From: an uncultured Oscillospiraceae bacterium
Lineage (GTDB): Bacteria; Bacillota; Clostridia; UBA1212; UBA1255
Direction: 5' to 3'
Length of the DNA stretch: 6,025 nucleotides
NCBI GenBank assembly: GCA_902462635.1
Contig: CABQCN010000097.1
Location: forward strand, 1-6,025
Shown here: one piece after another, positions 1-6,025 of the stretch
How the letters are laid out: each line of letters begins with the position of its first letter
Position numbering within the stretch: position 1 is the first letter of the stretch
Notes under the pieces: model-generated
What the model was told of the DNA's origin: nothing
Databases searched by the model: none
What the model saw: the letters and a program-made list of their open reading frames with translations, nothing else
Position numbers and translations under genes: made by a program

Positions 1-437
1 ACATCCGCGCCGGCCTCCCGCAGCGCTTCGGCGGTTTCGATCGCGCTTCCGGCCGTTGAAATCAAATCTTCCACGATAACGACACGCTGCCCCGGCTCCA
101 GCCGGCCCTCAATGCGGTTGTTTCTGCCGTGATCCTTTGCGCCGGAACGTACGTATCCCATCGGCAGATTCAACAAGTGGCCGCAGATCGCGGCGTGGGC
201 GATCCCGGCGGTACTCGTTCCCATTAGTACTTCCGCATCCGGATAACATTCGCGGATCACGGCGCACAATCCGTTCTCCACATCGTTGCGTACGGCCGGC
301 GCGGTAAGCGTCAGGCGGTTGTCGCAATAGATCGGGCTTTTGATGCCGCTCGCCCAGGTGAAAGGCTCGTCCGGCCGCAGAAATACGGCCTGTATAGACA
401 ATAAATCGGCAGCGATCTGTTTTTTTCTGTTTTCCAT
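1..437 (-). CDS. pyrE: Orotate phosphoribosyltransferase (PyrE), C-terminus cut by window edge
   Basis: PyrE transfers the phosphoribosyl group of PRPP to orotate, giving OMP for PyrF. I read 145 codons from the ATG at 437-435, plus two bases, with no stop before the edge. Family members are about 205-216 aa, so roughly 60-70 residues lie outside. The visible part closely resembles Bacillus Pyr[18 protein letters not shown] (16-32), [11 protein letters not shown] (34-44), [11 protein letters not shown] (73-83), [13 protein letters not shown] (95-107), which is the flexible catalytic loop with K101 and H103, and the PRPP-binding motif [13 protein letters not shown] (119-131) with the E123-D124 pair. 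The PRPP loop has TAG where Bacillus has TGG; E. coli PyrE also has TAG, so this is within family variation. The start is 4 nt after the pyrF stop, with a good ribosome site in pyrF. This is commonly the last gene of the operon, so a terminator might follow beyond the window. Confidence 0.96.
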   Translation of the reverse strand, partial: MENRKKQIAADLLSIQAVFLRPDEPFTWASGIKSPIYCDNRLTLTAPAVRNDVENGLCAVIRECYPDAEVLMGTSTAGIAHAAICGHLLNLPMGYVRSGAKDHGRNNRIEGRLEPGQRVVIVEDLISTAGSAIETAEALREAGAD

Positions 438-441
438 AGAA

Positions 442-1179
442 TCATTCTCCTTCCGCGTGATCCGTTAAAAAGTCGTTGACGCACCTGTCGTAAGCGGCCC
501 TCGGATCGGCGGCGGCCGTAATGGGCCTGCCGACGACGATATAATCGGCGCCGCCGTTTCGCGCCTGTCTCGGCGTGGTGATTCGTTTCTGGTCGTCCGT
601 GCCGGCCCCGCGGAAACGGATCCCCGGGGTAACGGTCAGAAAGGACGTTCCCTTTTTCGCAAAATGCGCGCGCAGCATTCCGCTTTCCAGCGGCGAACAT
701 ACGACGCCGTCCAGGCCTGCCGTATGCGCGTTTTCCGCGTATTTTAAAATGGTATCGTTCATCGGCGCCTGAATCAGAAGCTCGTCTCTGAGCATCGCGT
801 CGTCCGTGGAAGTCAGCTGCGTGACCGCGATCAGGAGCGGCGCACGCCTGCCCGTACGCGCGGCGCCCTCCTGCAGTCCCTCGCGCGCTGCCTGCATCAT
901 TTTCACGCCGCCCGCCGCGTGGACGTTACACATATCGACGCCGAGCTCCGCGAGATTTGCCATCGCCTTGCGGACGGTGTTGGGAATGTCATGGAGCTTC
1001 AGGTCGAGGAATATTTGATTGCCTCTCTCCGCGATTTTCCGCACCATTTGCGGGCCGGCGCTGTAGAAAAGCTCCATGCCGATTTTTACAAAAGGCTTCC
1101 GGTCTCCGAGTCCCGCCAGGAATTCCAGCGTCTCGGCCTCGGATGAAAAGTCGCAAGCGATGATCACATCTTTTGCCAT
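442..1179 (-). CDS. pyrF: Orotidine-5'-phosphate decarboxylase (PyrF, class I)
   Basis: PyrF catalyses the last step of UMP synthesis, decarboxylating OMP without any cofactor; it works as a cytoplasmic homodimer. The 245-aa protein fits the bacterial class I family (about 230-245 aa). The catalytic set is intact: D10 in IIACDF, K32 in FVKIG, and D59, K61 and D64 in [13 protein letters not shown] (57-69). Phosphate and base contacts are also in place: QLTS (121-124), VTPGIR (183-188), the DQKRI segment (196-200) and VVGRPI (215-220). The sequence closely follows the B. subtilis type, including the run after PGIR, and not the PyrF type 2 family (about 270-300 aa) of actinobacteria and myxobacteria. 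It overlaps pyrD by 16 nt and ends with TGA 4 nt before the pyrE ATG. The final codons (AEGE) contain the pyrE ribosome site. Nothing is missing or odd in the protein. Confidence 0.97.
   Translation of the reverse strand: MAKDVIIACDFSSEAETLEFLAGLGDRKPFVKIGMELFYSAGPQMVRKIAERGNQIFLDLKLHDIPNTVRKAMANLAELGVDMCNVHAAGGVKMMQAAREGLQEGAARTGRRAPLLIAVTQLTSTDDAMLRDELLIQAPMNDTILKYAENAHTAGLDGVVCSPLESGMLRAHFAKKGTSFLTVTPGIRFRGAGTDDQKRITTPRQARNGGADYIVVGRPITAAADPRAAYDRCVNDFLTDHAEGE
447..454 (-). promoter_or_regulatory. Shine-Dalgarno site of pyrE, inside pyrF
   Basis: The minus strand reads GGAAGGAG, 9 nt before the pyrE ATG at 437-435. It sits in the last codons of pyrF. Another ATG at 445-443 overlaps the pyrF stop but is out of the pyrE frame and only 1 nt from this site, too close to be the normal start. 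Confidence 0.8.
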
Positions 1180-2108
1180 GAAAGAGCACCTCCGATAATA
1201 TCATTCAGATTTTGAATATGGAACCGGTCCATTACGGCCGGAAGATCCCGTATAATATCTCTGCAAATATAAGGGTCGGTCAGGTTGGCGGCGCCGATCT
1301 GCACCGCGCTTGCGCCTGCCTCCATCATTTCGATGACATCCTCCGCGGAAGAAATACCGCCCATACCGATCACGGGTATTTTCACCGCGCTGCAGACCTG
1401 GTATACCATTCTCAGCGCGATCGGGAATACCGCGGAGCCGGAAAGCCCGCCGAACGTATTCGCAAGGAGCGGGCGCTTCTTCCCGATGTCGATCCGCATG
1501 CCAAGCAGCGTGTTGATCAGGCTCAGCCCATCGGCGCCGGCAGCTTCGCAAGCAAGCGCGATTTCTTTAATGTCCGTTACGTTCGGGGATAATTTGATAA
1601 AAACCGGTTTTCTGGTCGCTTTTTTGACTGCCGCCGTGACCGCCGCCGCCGCTTTCGGGTCCGTTCCGAAGCTCATGCCGCCGCCGTGTACGTTCGGACA
1701 GCTGATATTGACCTCCAGGATTCCCACGCATTCCTGCGCGTCGAGGCGCGCGGCGCAATATGCGTATTCTTCCTCCGAAAAGCCGCTGATATTGGCAATG
1801 ACTTTCTTGGTAAAATATTTCTGGAGTTCCGGCAGTTCGTGGGAAATGACGTGTTCGATCCCGGGATTCTGCAATCCGACCGCGTTCAGCATACCCGCGG
1901 GCGTTTCGGCGATCCGCGGCGTTTCGTTGCCGAAGCGCGGCTCTTTCGTCGTTCCTTTGAAAGAAAAAGATCCGAGCATATTGATATCGTACAATTCCGC
2001 AAATTCTTTTCCGTAGCCGAAACAGCCGCTTGCGGGAATAATGGGATTGTCCAGAAGAAGGCCGCAAAGCTTTACTGCGAGCCGTTCATTGTAATAGCTG
2101 CTTACCAT
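1164..2108 (-). CDS. pyrD: Dihydroorotate dehydrogenase B, catalytic subunit (PyrD, class 1B)
   Basis: This FMN-containing TIM-barrel enzyme oxidises dihydroorotate to orotate and hands the electrons to PyrK, which reduces NAD+. The protein is 314 aa, the normal size for class 1B (about 305-312). The N-terminus has no membrane helix, unlike quinone-linked class 2 enzymes. Key motifs: IIPASGCFGYGKE near residues 23-35; KGTTKEPRFGN (51-61); NAVGLQNPG (75-83); NISCPNV (134-140), in which C137 is the expected active-site base of class 1 enzymes; KLSPNVTDI (172-180); GGLSG (220-224); GMGGI (248-252) and QIGAA (270-274), which hold the FMN phosphate. The start overlaps the end of pyrK by 7 nt and has a strong ribosome site. 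The 3' end overlaps pyrF by 16 nt, and its closing codons (GGALSWQKM, stop TGA) contain the pyrF ribosome site. The class 1B assignment rests on both the motifs and the adjacent pyrK. Confidence 0.97.
   Translation of the reverse strand: MVSSYYNERLAVKLCGLLLDNPIIPASGCFGYGKEFAELYDINMLGSFSFKGTTKEPRFGNETPRIAETPAGMLNAVGLQNPGIEHVISHELPELQKYFTKKVIANISGFSEEEYAYCAARLDAQECVGILEVNISCPNVHGGGMSFGTDPKAAAAVTAAVKKATRKPVFIKLSPNVTDIKEIALACEAAGADGLSLINTLLGMRIDIGKKRPLLANTFGGLSGSAVFPIALRMVYQVCSAVKIPVIGMGGISSAEDVIEMMEAGASAVQIGAANLTDPYICRDIIRDLPAVMDRFHIQNLNDIIGGALSWQKM
1187..1193 (-). promoter_or_regulatory. Shine-Dalgarno site of pyrF, inside pyrD
   Basis: The minus strand reads GGAGGTG, close to a perfect complement of the 16S rRNA 3' end, followed 7 nt later by the pyrF ATG at 1179-1177. 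In the pyrD frame the same bases encode part of the Gly-Gly-Ala near its C-terminus. The site fixes the pyrF start despite the 16-nt overlap with pyrD. Confidence 0.88.
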
Positions 2109-2818
2109 ATGATTTCCTCCCTGGATAATACCGGCCCGTCTTTGCAGATTCGCTTGCTGCCGTATTTCGTGCGGCAGCTGCAGCCCATGCAGGCGCCGAA
2201 TCCGCAGCCCATGCGTTCCTCGAAAGAATACTGCCCGCCGCAGGAGCTGCCGTTATAGACTGCCTTTAACATCGGGAGCGGGCCGCAGGTATAGATATAA
2301 TCGTAATCCGCCGATGCAAAAATAGGCGCGTCGGTTACGTACCCTTCCGTTATGACGGAAACCTCCAGTCCGAGCGCTTTGAATTCCGCTTCCAGGATTG
2401 CTTCGGAAGGCGCGTTGAACCCAAGCAGCACCAGAGGCTTTTTCCCGGCAGAGATCAATGCTTTGGCCAACAAATACAGCGGGGGACAGCCGATGCCGCC
2501 GCCGATCAAAAGCGGCTGCCGGCAATGGACGCCGGGATCGAAGCCGTTTCCGAGATGCGTCAGCGCGCCGAGCTTTGCGCCCGGCGCCGCCCCGGAAAGG
2601 AGCCCGGTGCCTTTGCCGACGACTTTATATAAAATTGTGATGAAATCCGGTCCCGCGTCGTAGACGGAAATCGGACGCCTCAGGAAACAGCCGTCGATTT
2701 GGAGATCGATAAATTGCCCGGGTTTATGGCCCGCCGCACCGGTCCCTTCCAGTCTCATGCGAAAAACGTTTGCGCTGACGCGTGTGTTTTCCGTAATCGT
2801 AAAATCATGTTGTTCCAT
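2102..2818 (-). CDS. pyrK: Dihydroorotate dehydrogenase B, electron transfer subunit (PyrK)
   Basis: PyrK is the FAD and [2Fe-2S] subunit that passes electrons from the FMN of PyrD to NAD+, in a PyrD2-PyrK2 complex in the cytoplasm. The 238-aa protein belongs to the ferredoxin-reductase-like family, slightly shorter than B. subtilis PyrK (about 256). Visible in order: an N-terminal FAD-binding barrel with RRPIS (47-51) and VGKGT (67-71); a nucleotide-binding domain starting at GGGIG (106-110), with TCGP (177-180); and a C-terminal iron-sulphur motif EERMGCGFGACMGC. The likely cluster ligands are C205, C210, C213 and C225, followed by the typical KDGPVL. All expected ligands are present, so the subunit should be functional. 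It starts 24 nt after carB and overlaps pyrD by 7 nt. Having pyrK beside pyrD is the hallmark of the NAD+-linked class 1B enzyme, as opposed to fumarate-linked 1A or quinone-linked class 2. Confidence 0.96.
   Translation of the reverse strand: MEQHDFTITENTRVSANVFRMRLEGTGAAGHKPGQFIDLQIDGCFLRRPISVYDAGPDFITILYKVVGKGTGLLSGAAPGAKLGALTHLGNGFDPGVHCRQPLLIGGGIGCPPLYLLAKALISAGKKPLVLLGFNAPSEAILEAEFKALGLEVSVITEGYVTDAPIFASADYDYIYTCGPLPMLKAVYNGSSCGGQYSFEERMGCGFGACMGCSCRTKYGSKRICKDGPVLSREEIIW
2116..2121 (-). promoter_or_regulatory. Shine-Dalgarno site of pyrD, inside pyrK
   Basis: The minus strand reads GGGAGG, then AAATCAT and the pyrD ATG at 2108-2106, a 7-nt spacing. The site lies within the last codons of pyrK. 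It decides the pyrD start and suggests that ribosomes finishing pyrK re-initiate on pyrD. Confidence 0.85.
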
Positions 2819-2822
2819 CTGT

Positions 2823-2830
2823 CTTCCTTT
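2823..2830 (-). promoter_or_regulatory. Shine-Dalgarno site of pyrK
   Basis: On the minus strand this reads AAAGGAAG, followed by ACAG and the pyrK ATG at 2818-2816. It lies in the 24-nt spacer after the carB stop, the only ribosome site at these junctions that is outside coding sequence. It supports the chosen pyrK start. Confidence 0.8.
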
Positions 2831-2842
2831 CGAAGTGACGTG

Positions 2843-5800
2843 TTATTCCGCGTCGATCGTGGAAACGCACATCGTGATTTCCTCCAGCACGTCCAGCAGG
2901 ACTTTTACCGTATCGAGCGCCGTGAACATCGTTACGTTGTTTTCGACCGCGCAGCGCCGGATTTTGTATCCGTCCGTTTTCTGGGAAGCGATATCGATAT
3001 CGCGCGTGCTGATTACGTAATTGACATGCCCCTGCCGGATCGAATCTAAGATTTCCGTGCTGCCGGAACTGAGCTTTTTCTTGATTCGCGTCTTGACCCC
3101 GTTCTTGCGCAGGAAATTCGCGGTGCCCTCCGTCGCCTCGATATTGAATCCGAGCTGGTAGAACCGGCGGATCAGCGGCAGCGCCTCGTCCTTATCTTTA
3201 TCCGCGATCGTTACGAAGATCGTACCGTAATTGACGACGTGCATTCCGGATGCGATCAGCGCTTTGTAGATCGCCCGCGTCAATTTTTTATCATACCCGA
3301 TGGCCTCGCCTGTGGATTTCATTTCCGGAGAAAGATAGGCGTCTAAGTCGTCCAGTTTGGAGAAGGAAAACGCCGGTACTTTGACGTACCATCTTTCCTT
3401 TTCTTTCGGATACACCGTATCGTATCCCTGGTCTTTCAGGCTGCGGCCGAGGATCACGTGCGTGGCGATATCCGCCATGGAATATCCCGTCGCTTTCGAA
3501 AGAAACGGAACGGTCCGCGAGGAACGCGGGTTGACTTCGATGACGTATACGTCGTCGTTTTTATCGACGATGAACTGAATATTATATAACCCGACGATCC
3601 CGATTCCGAGTCCAAGGCGGATCGTATAATCGATGATCGTTTGCTTGACTGCGCTGCTGACGCTGAAGGTCGGATATACGCTGATGCTGTCGCCGGAGTG
3701 GATGCCCGTCCGCTCGACATGCTCCATGATTCCGGGGATAAACACATCGGTACCGTCGCAGATCGCGTCGACCTCCAGCTCTTTGCCGGAGATATACTTA
3801 TCGACCAGCACCGGCTGTTTCTCATCGACTTCTACCGCGGAGCGGAGATAAACTTTCAGCGCCTTCTCATTCTGCACAATCTGCATGGCGCGCCCGCCGA
3901 GCACATAACTCGGACGTACGAGGACGGGGTATCCGACTTCCGCGGCAGCGGCGATTCCCGCCTCGATATTCGTGACCGCGCGGCCTTTCGGCTGGGGGAT
4001 TTTGAGTTCTTCCATAATTTTCTCAAAGCAATCGCGGTTTTCCGCTTTTTCGATTGCCGCAACATCCGTTCCGATGATTTTGACATCGAGCGCGCCGAGC
4101 TTATCGGCCAGGTTGATTGCCGTCTGCCCGCCCAGGGAGGCAACTACCCCTTCCGGGTTCTCCAACGCAATGACGTTCATCACATCTTCCACGGTCAGCG
4201 GTTCGAAGTACAGCTTATCGCTCGTCGTGTAATCCGTAGAAACGGTTTCCGGGTTGTTGTTGATAATGATTGCGTCATAGCCGCTGTTTTTAATCGTCTG
4301 CACGGCGTGTACGGTGGAATAGTCGAATTCCACGCCCTGCCCGATGCGGATCGGGCCGGAACCGAGTACGAGGATCTTCCGCTTTTGGCTGACGACCGAT
4401 TCGTTTTCCGTTTCATACGTCGAGTAAAAATACGGCACATAGCTGTCGAATTCGCTCGCGCAGGTATCGATCATTTTATAAACCGGTAAAATGCCGTTCT
4501 CTTTTCGGAGCAGAAAAACTTCCGATTCCGTCATGCCCCAGATCTGCGCGATATATTTATCGCTGATACCGAGACGCTTCGCATCTTTTAGTACGTCGAT
4601 CTCTTTTTGATGTTCGGCAAGGACCTTCTCAAAATCAATGATATGCTTGAATTTATCGAGAAACAGCATATCGATTTTTGTATGATTGTGGATCAGGCCG
4701 AGGTCCGTGTTGCTGCGGATCAGCTGCGCAATGGCAAACAGTCTGTCGTCGTGTCCGTCGCTGATATAGTGGATCAGCTCTTCCGTCGTATTGTGGTCGA
4801 ATTTCGGAAGATGCAGGTGGTACGCGCCGACTTCCAGAGAGCGAATCGCTTTTAAAAGACTTTCCTCGATCGTTCTGCCGATGCTCATCACTTCGCCGGT
4901 GGCTTTCATCTGCGTACTCAGTTTATTGGAAGCCATCGCGAACTTATCGAACGGGAAGCGGGCGATTTTCGTAACGACATAGTCCAGCGAAGGCTCGAAG
5001 CAGGCAGGCGTATTTGCCAGCGGAATTTCATCCAGACGCATTCCGACGGAAATCTTTGCGGATACGCGCGCGATCGGATAGCCGCTTGCTTTCGAGGCAA
5101 GCGCCGAGGAACGCGAAACGCGCGGATTGACTTCGATTAAATAATATTGGAAGGAGAACGGATCGAGCGCGAACTGAACGTTGCAGCCGCCTTCGATTTT
5201 GAGCGCGCGGATCATTTTCAGCGCGCTGTCGCGCAGCAGCTGATATTCCTTGTTCGTCAGCGTCTGACTGGGGGCGACGACGATGGAATCTCCCGTGTGG
5301 ATGCCGACCGGATCGATATTTTCCATATTACATACGGTGATCGCCGTGTCGTTCGCATCCCGCATGACTTCGTATTCGATCTCCTTGAAGCCTTTGATGC
5401 TTTTTTCCACCAGGACCTGATGGACAGGGGAGAGGGAGAGCGCGTTTTTGGCGATTTCCAGCAGCTGCTCCTCGTTGTCGGCAAATCCGCCGCCCGTTCC
5501 TCCGAGCGTGAACGCCGGACGAAGCACCACCGGGTAACCGATATCGTTCGCCGCTTTCACGGCCTGTTCCATGCTTTCCGCAATTTCGGAAGGCAATACG
5601 GGTTCGCCGAGTTCGATGCAGAGTTCTTTGAATTTCTCCCGATCTTCCGCTTTTTCGATACTTTCAAAGCTCGTACCGAGCAGCTCGACCTGACATTCTT
5701 CGAGGATTCCCTTTTTATACAGCTGCATCGCCAGGTTCAGCCCGGTCTGTCCGCCGATGCCGGGCAGAATCGCGTCCGGCCTTTCGTAGCGCAGAATTTT

Positions 5801-6025
5801 TGCGATGTATTCCAGCGTGAGCGGCTCCATGTAAACTTTATCTGCAATCGTGGTATCCGTCATGATGGTGGCGGGATTCGAGTTCGCAAGGACGACTTCG
5901 TAGCCTTCCTCTTTCAAAGCCAGGCACGCTTGCGTACCGGCGTAGTCGAATTCCGCGGCCTGGCCGATGACGATCGGGCCGGAGCCGATTACCAGGATCT
6001 TTTTAATATCGGTTCTTTTAGGCAT
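2843..6025 (-). CDS. carB: Carbamoyl-phosphate synthase large subunit (CarB / PyrAB)
   Basis: This is the cytoplasmic synthetase subunit that makes carbamoyl phosphate from bicarbonate, two ATP and ammonia delivered by the glutaminase CarA, feeding pyrimidine (and usually arginine) synthesis. The protein is 1060 aa, full length for the family (about 1060-1075). It shows the expected internal duplication: the first half opens with [15 protein letters not shown] (residues 14-28) and the second with [15 protein letters not shown] (555-569). The first ATP-grasp unit (about 1-400) carries R129, R169, GGTGGG (175-180), Q284 and the E298-V-N-P-R metal site. An oligomerisation segment spans about 400-550. 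The second ATP-grasp unit has RPSYVLGGR (704-712) and E830-V-N-P-R. The C-terminal MGS-like allosteric domain is about 935-1060, with EGTA at 966-969. The ATG lies exactly at the window edge, so its ribosome site is out of view, but the N-terminus [14 protein letters not shown] is typical of CarB, so the gene is complete. The stop is TAA. carA should lie directly upstream. Identification is essentially certain. Confidence 0.98.
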   Translation of the reverse strand: MPKRTDIKKILVIGSGPIVIGQAAEFDYAGTQACLALKEEGYEVVLANSNPATIMTDTTIADKVYMEPLTLEYIAKILRYERPDAILPGIGGQTGLNLAMQLYKKGILEECQVELLGTSFESIEKAEDREKFKELCIELGEPVLPSEIAESMEQAVKAANDIGYPVVLRPAFTLGGTGGGFADNEEQLLEIAKNALSLSPVHQVLVEKSIKGFKEIEYEVMRDANDTAITVCNMENIDPVGIHTGDSIVVAPSQTLTNKEYQLLRDSALKMIRALKIEGGCNVQFALDPFSFQYYLIEVNPRVSRSSALASKASGYPIARVSAKISVGMRLDEIPLANTPACFEPSLDYVVTKIARFPFDKFAMASNKLSTQMKATGEVMSIGRTIEESLLKAIRSLEVGAYHLHLPKFDHNTTEELIHYISDGHDDRLFAIAQLIRSNTDLGLIHNHTKIDMLFLDKFKHIIDFEKVLAEHQKEIDVLKDAKRLGISDKYIAQIWGMTESEVFLLRKENGILPVYKMIDTCASEFDSYVPYFYSTYETENESVVSQKRKILVLGSGPIRIGQGVEFDYSTVHAVQTIKNSGYDAIIINNNPETVSTDYTTSDKLYFEPLTVEDVMNVIALENPEGVVASLGGQTAINLADKLGALDVKIIGTDVAAIEKAENRDCFEKIMEELKIPQPKGRAVTNIEAGIAAAAEVGYPVLVRPSYVLGGRAMQIVQNEKALKVYLRSAVEVDEKQPVLVDKYISGKELEVDAICDGTDVFIPGIMEHVERTGIHSGDSISVYPTFSVSSAVKQTIIDYTIRLGLGIGIVGLYNIQFIVDKNDDVYVIEVNPRSSRTVPFLSKATGYSMADIATHVILGRSLKDQGYDTVYPKEKERWYVKVPAFSFSKLDDLDAYLSPEMKSTGEAIGYDKKLTRAIYKALIASGMHVVNYGTIFVTIADKDKDEALPLIRRFYQLGFNIEATEGTANFLRKNGVKTRIKKKLSSGSTEILDSIRQGHVNYVISTRDIDIASQKTDGYKIRRCAVENNVTMFTALDTVKVLLDVLEEITMCVSTIDAE

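Noticed and set aside
45..83. TAG in place of TGG in the PyrE PRPP loop as a possible defect
   Set aside because: E. coli PyrE also carries TAG at this point of the loop, so it is ordinary family variation and not a lost residue.
1285..2016. A 243-codon plus-strand open frame opposite pyrD
   Set aside because: It begins with TTG and is antisense to PyrD, whose motifs are intact throughout. The Ala/Ser/Pro-rich translation is what the reverse complement of such codons gives.
2165..2206. An additional cysteine (C215) beside the PyrK iron-sulphur ligands, suggesting a different cluster
   Set aside because: As I recall, B. subtilis PyrK also has a cysteine two residues after the third ligand, and the four standard ligands are all present, so a normal [2Fe-2S] cluster is the simplest reading.
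1686..2258. A 190-codon plus-strand open frame spanning the pyrD/pyrK junction
   Set aside because: It crosses two well-supported minus-strand genes, resembles no protein I recognise and has an arginine- and alanine-rich shadow composition.
2819..2842. The carB-pyrK spacer as a possible terminator, attenuator or internal promoter
   Set aside because: Only 24 nt long; it contains a ribosome site and a short TTCGAA palindrome, with no hairpin followed by a U-run and no room for a PyrR-type attenuator.
3641..4489. A 282-codon plus-strand open frame opposite carB
   Set aside because: It begins with TTG, lies entirely antisense to the highly conserved CarB frame, and its product is low-complexity in the way antisense shadows are, with no recognisable motif. 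The minus-strand frame explains the region fully.
1..6025. A hidden novel system (mobile element, defence genes, CRISPR, RNA gene)
   Set aside because: The five pyr genes cover practically every base in a standard order, and I saw no direct repeat array, inverted-repeat ends, tRNA-like fold or foreign-looking gene.

Overview
This window is one uninterrupted stretch of a de novo pyrimidine (UMP) biosynthesis operon. All of it is transcribed on the minus strand, so the genes read from high to low coordinates. The order is carB (2843-6025), pyrK (2102-2818), pyrD (1164-2108), pyrF (442-1179) and pyrE (1-437, cut by the window edge). This matches the 3' half of the classic Bacillota pyr operon (pyrR-pyrP-pyrB-pyrC-carA-carB-pyrK-pyrD-pyrF-pyrE in Bacillus subtilis). 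carA is therefore expected just beyond position 6025, and the last third of pyrE just before position 1.

The gene order, the type 1B (PyrD plus PyrK) dihydroorotate dehydrogenase, the class I PyrF, the Bacillus-like PyrE and the strong purine-rich Shine-Dalgarno sites all point to a Bacillota (Firmicutes) genome. By eye the GC content is about 50-55%, higher at the pyrE/pyrF end. A moderate-GC member of the Clostridia is a reasonable guess, but this is inference; nothing here fixes the genus.

The proteins cover nearly the whole route. CarB, with the glutaminase CarA outside the window, makes carbamoyl phosphate. PyrB and PyrC, also outside, would turn it into dihydroorotate. PyrD and PyrK oxidise dihydroorotate to orotate using NAD+. 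PyrE adds PRPP to give OMP, and PyrF decarboxylates OMP to UMP. Genes are tightly packed: 24 nt between carB and pyrK, a 7-nt overlap for pyrK/pyrD, a 16-nt overlap for pyrD/pyrF and 4 nt between pyrF and pyrE. Each junction has a clear Shine-Dalgarno site, in three cases inside the preceding gene's last codons, so co-transcription and translational coupling are likely.

No internal promoter, terminator, PyrR attenuator, RNA gene, mobile element, repeat array or unexplained gap was seen. The longer plus-strand reading frames are antisense shadows of the pyr genes. I found no undescribed system here; the findings are small points about gene junctions and one divergent allosteric site.
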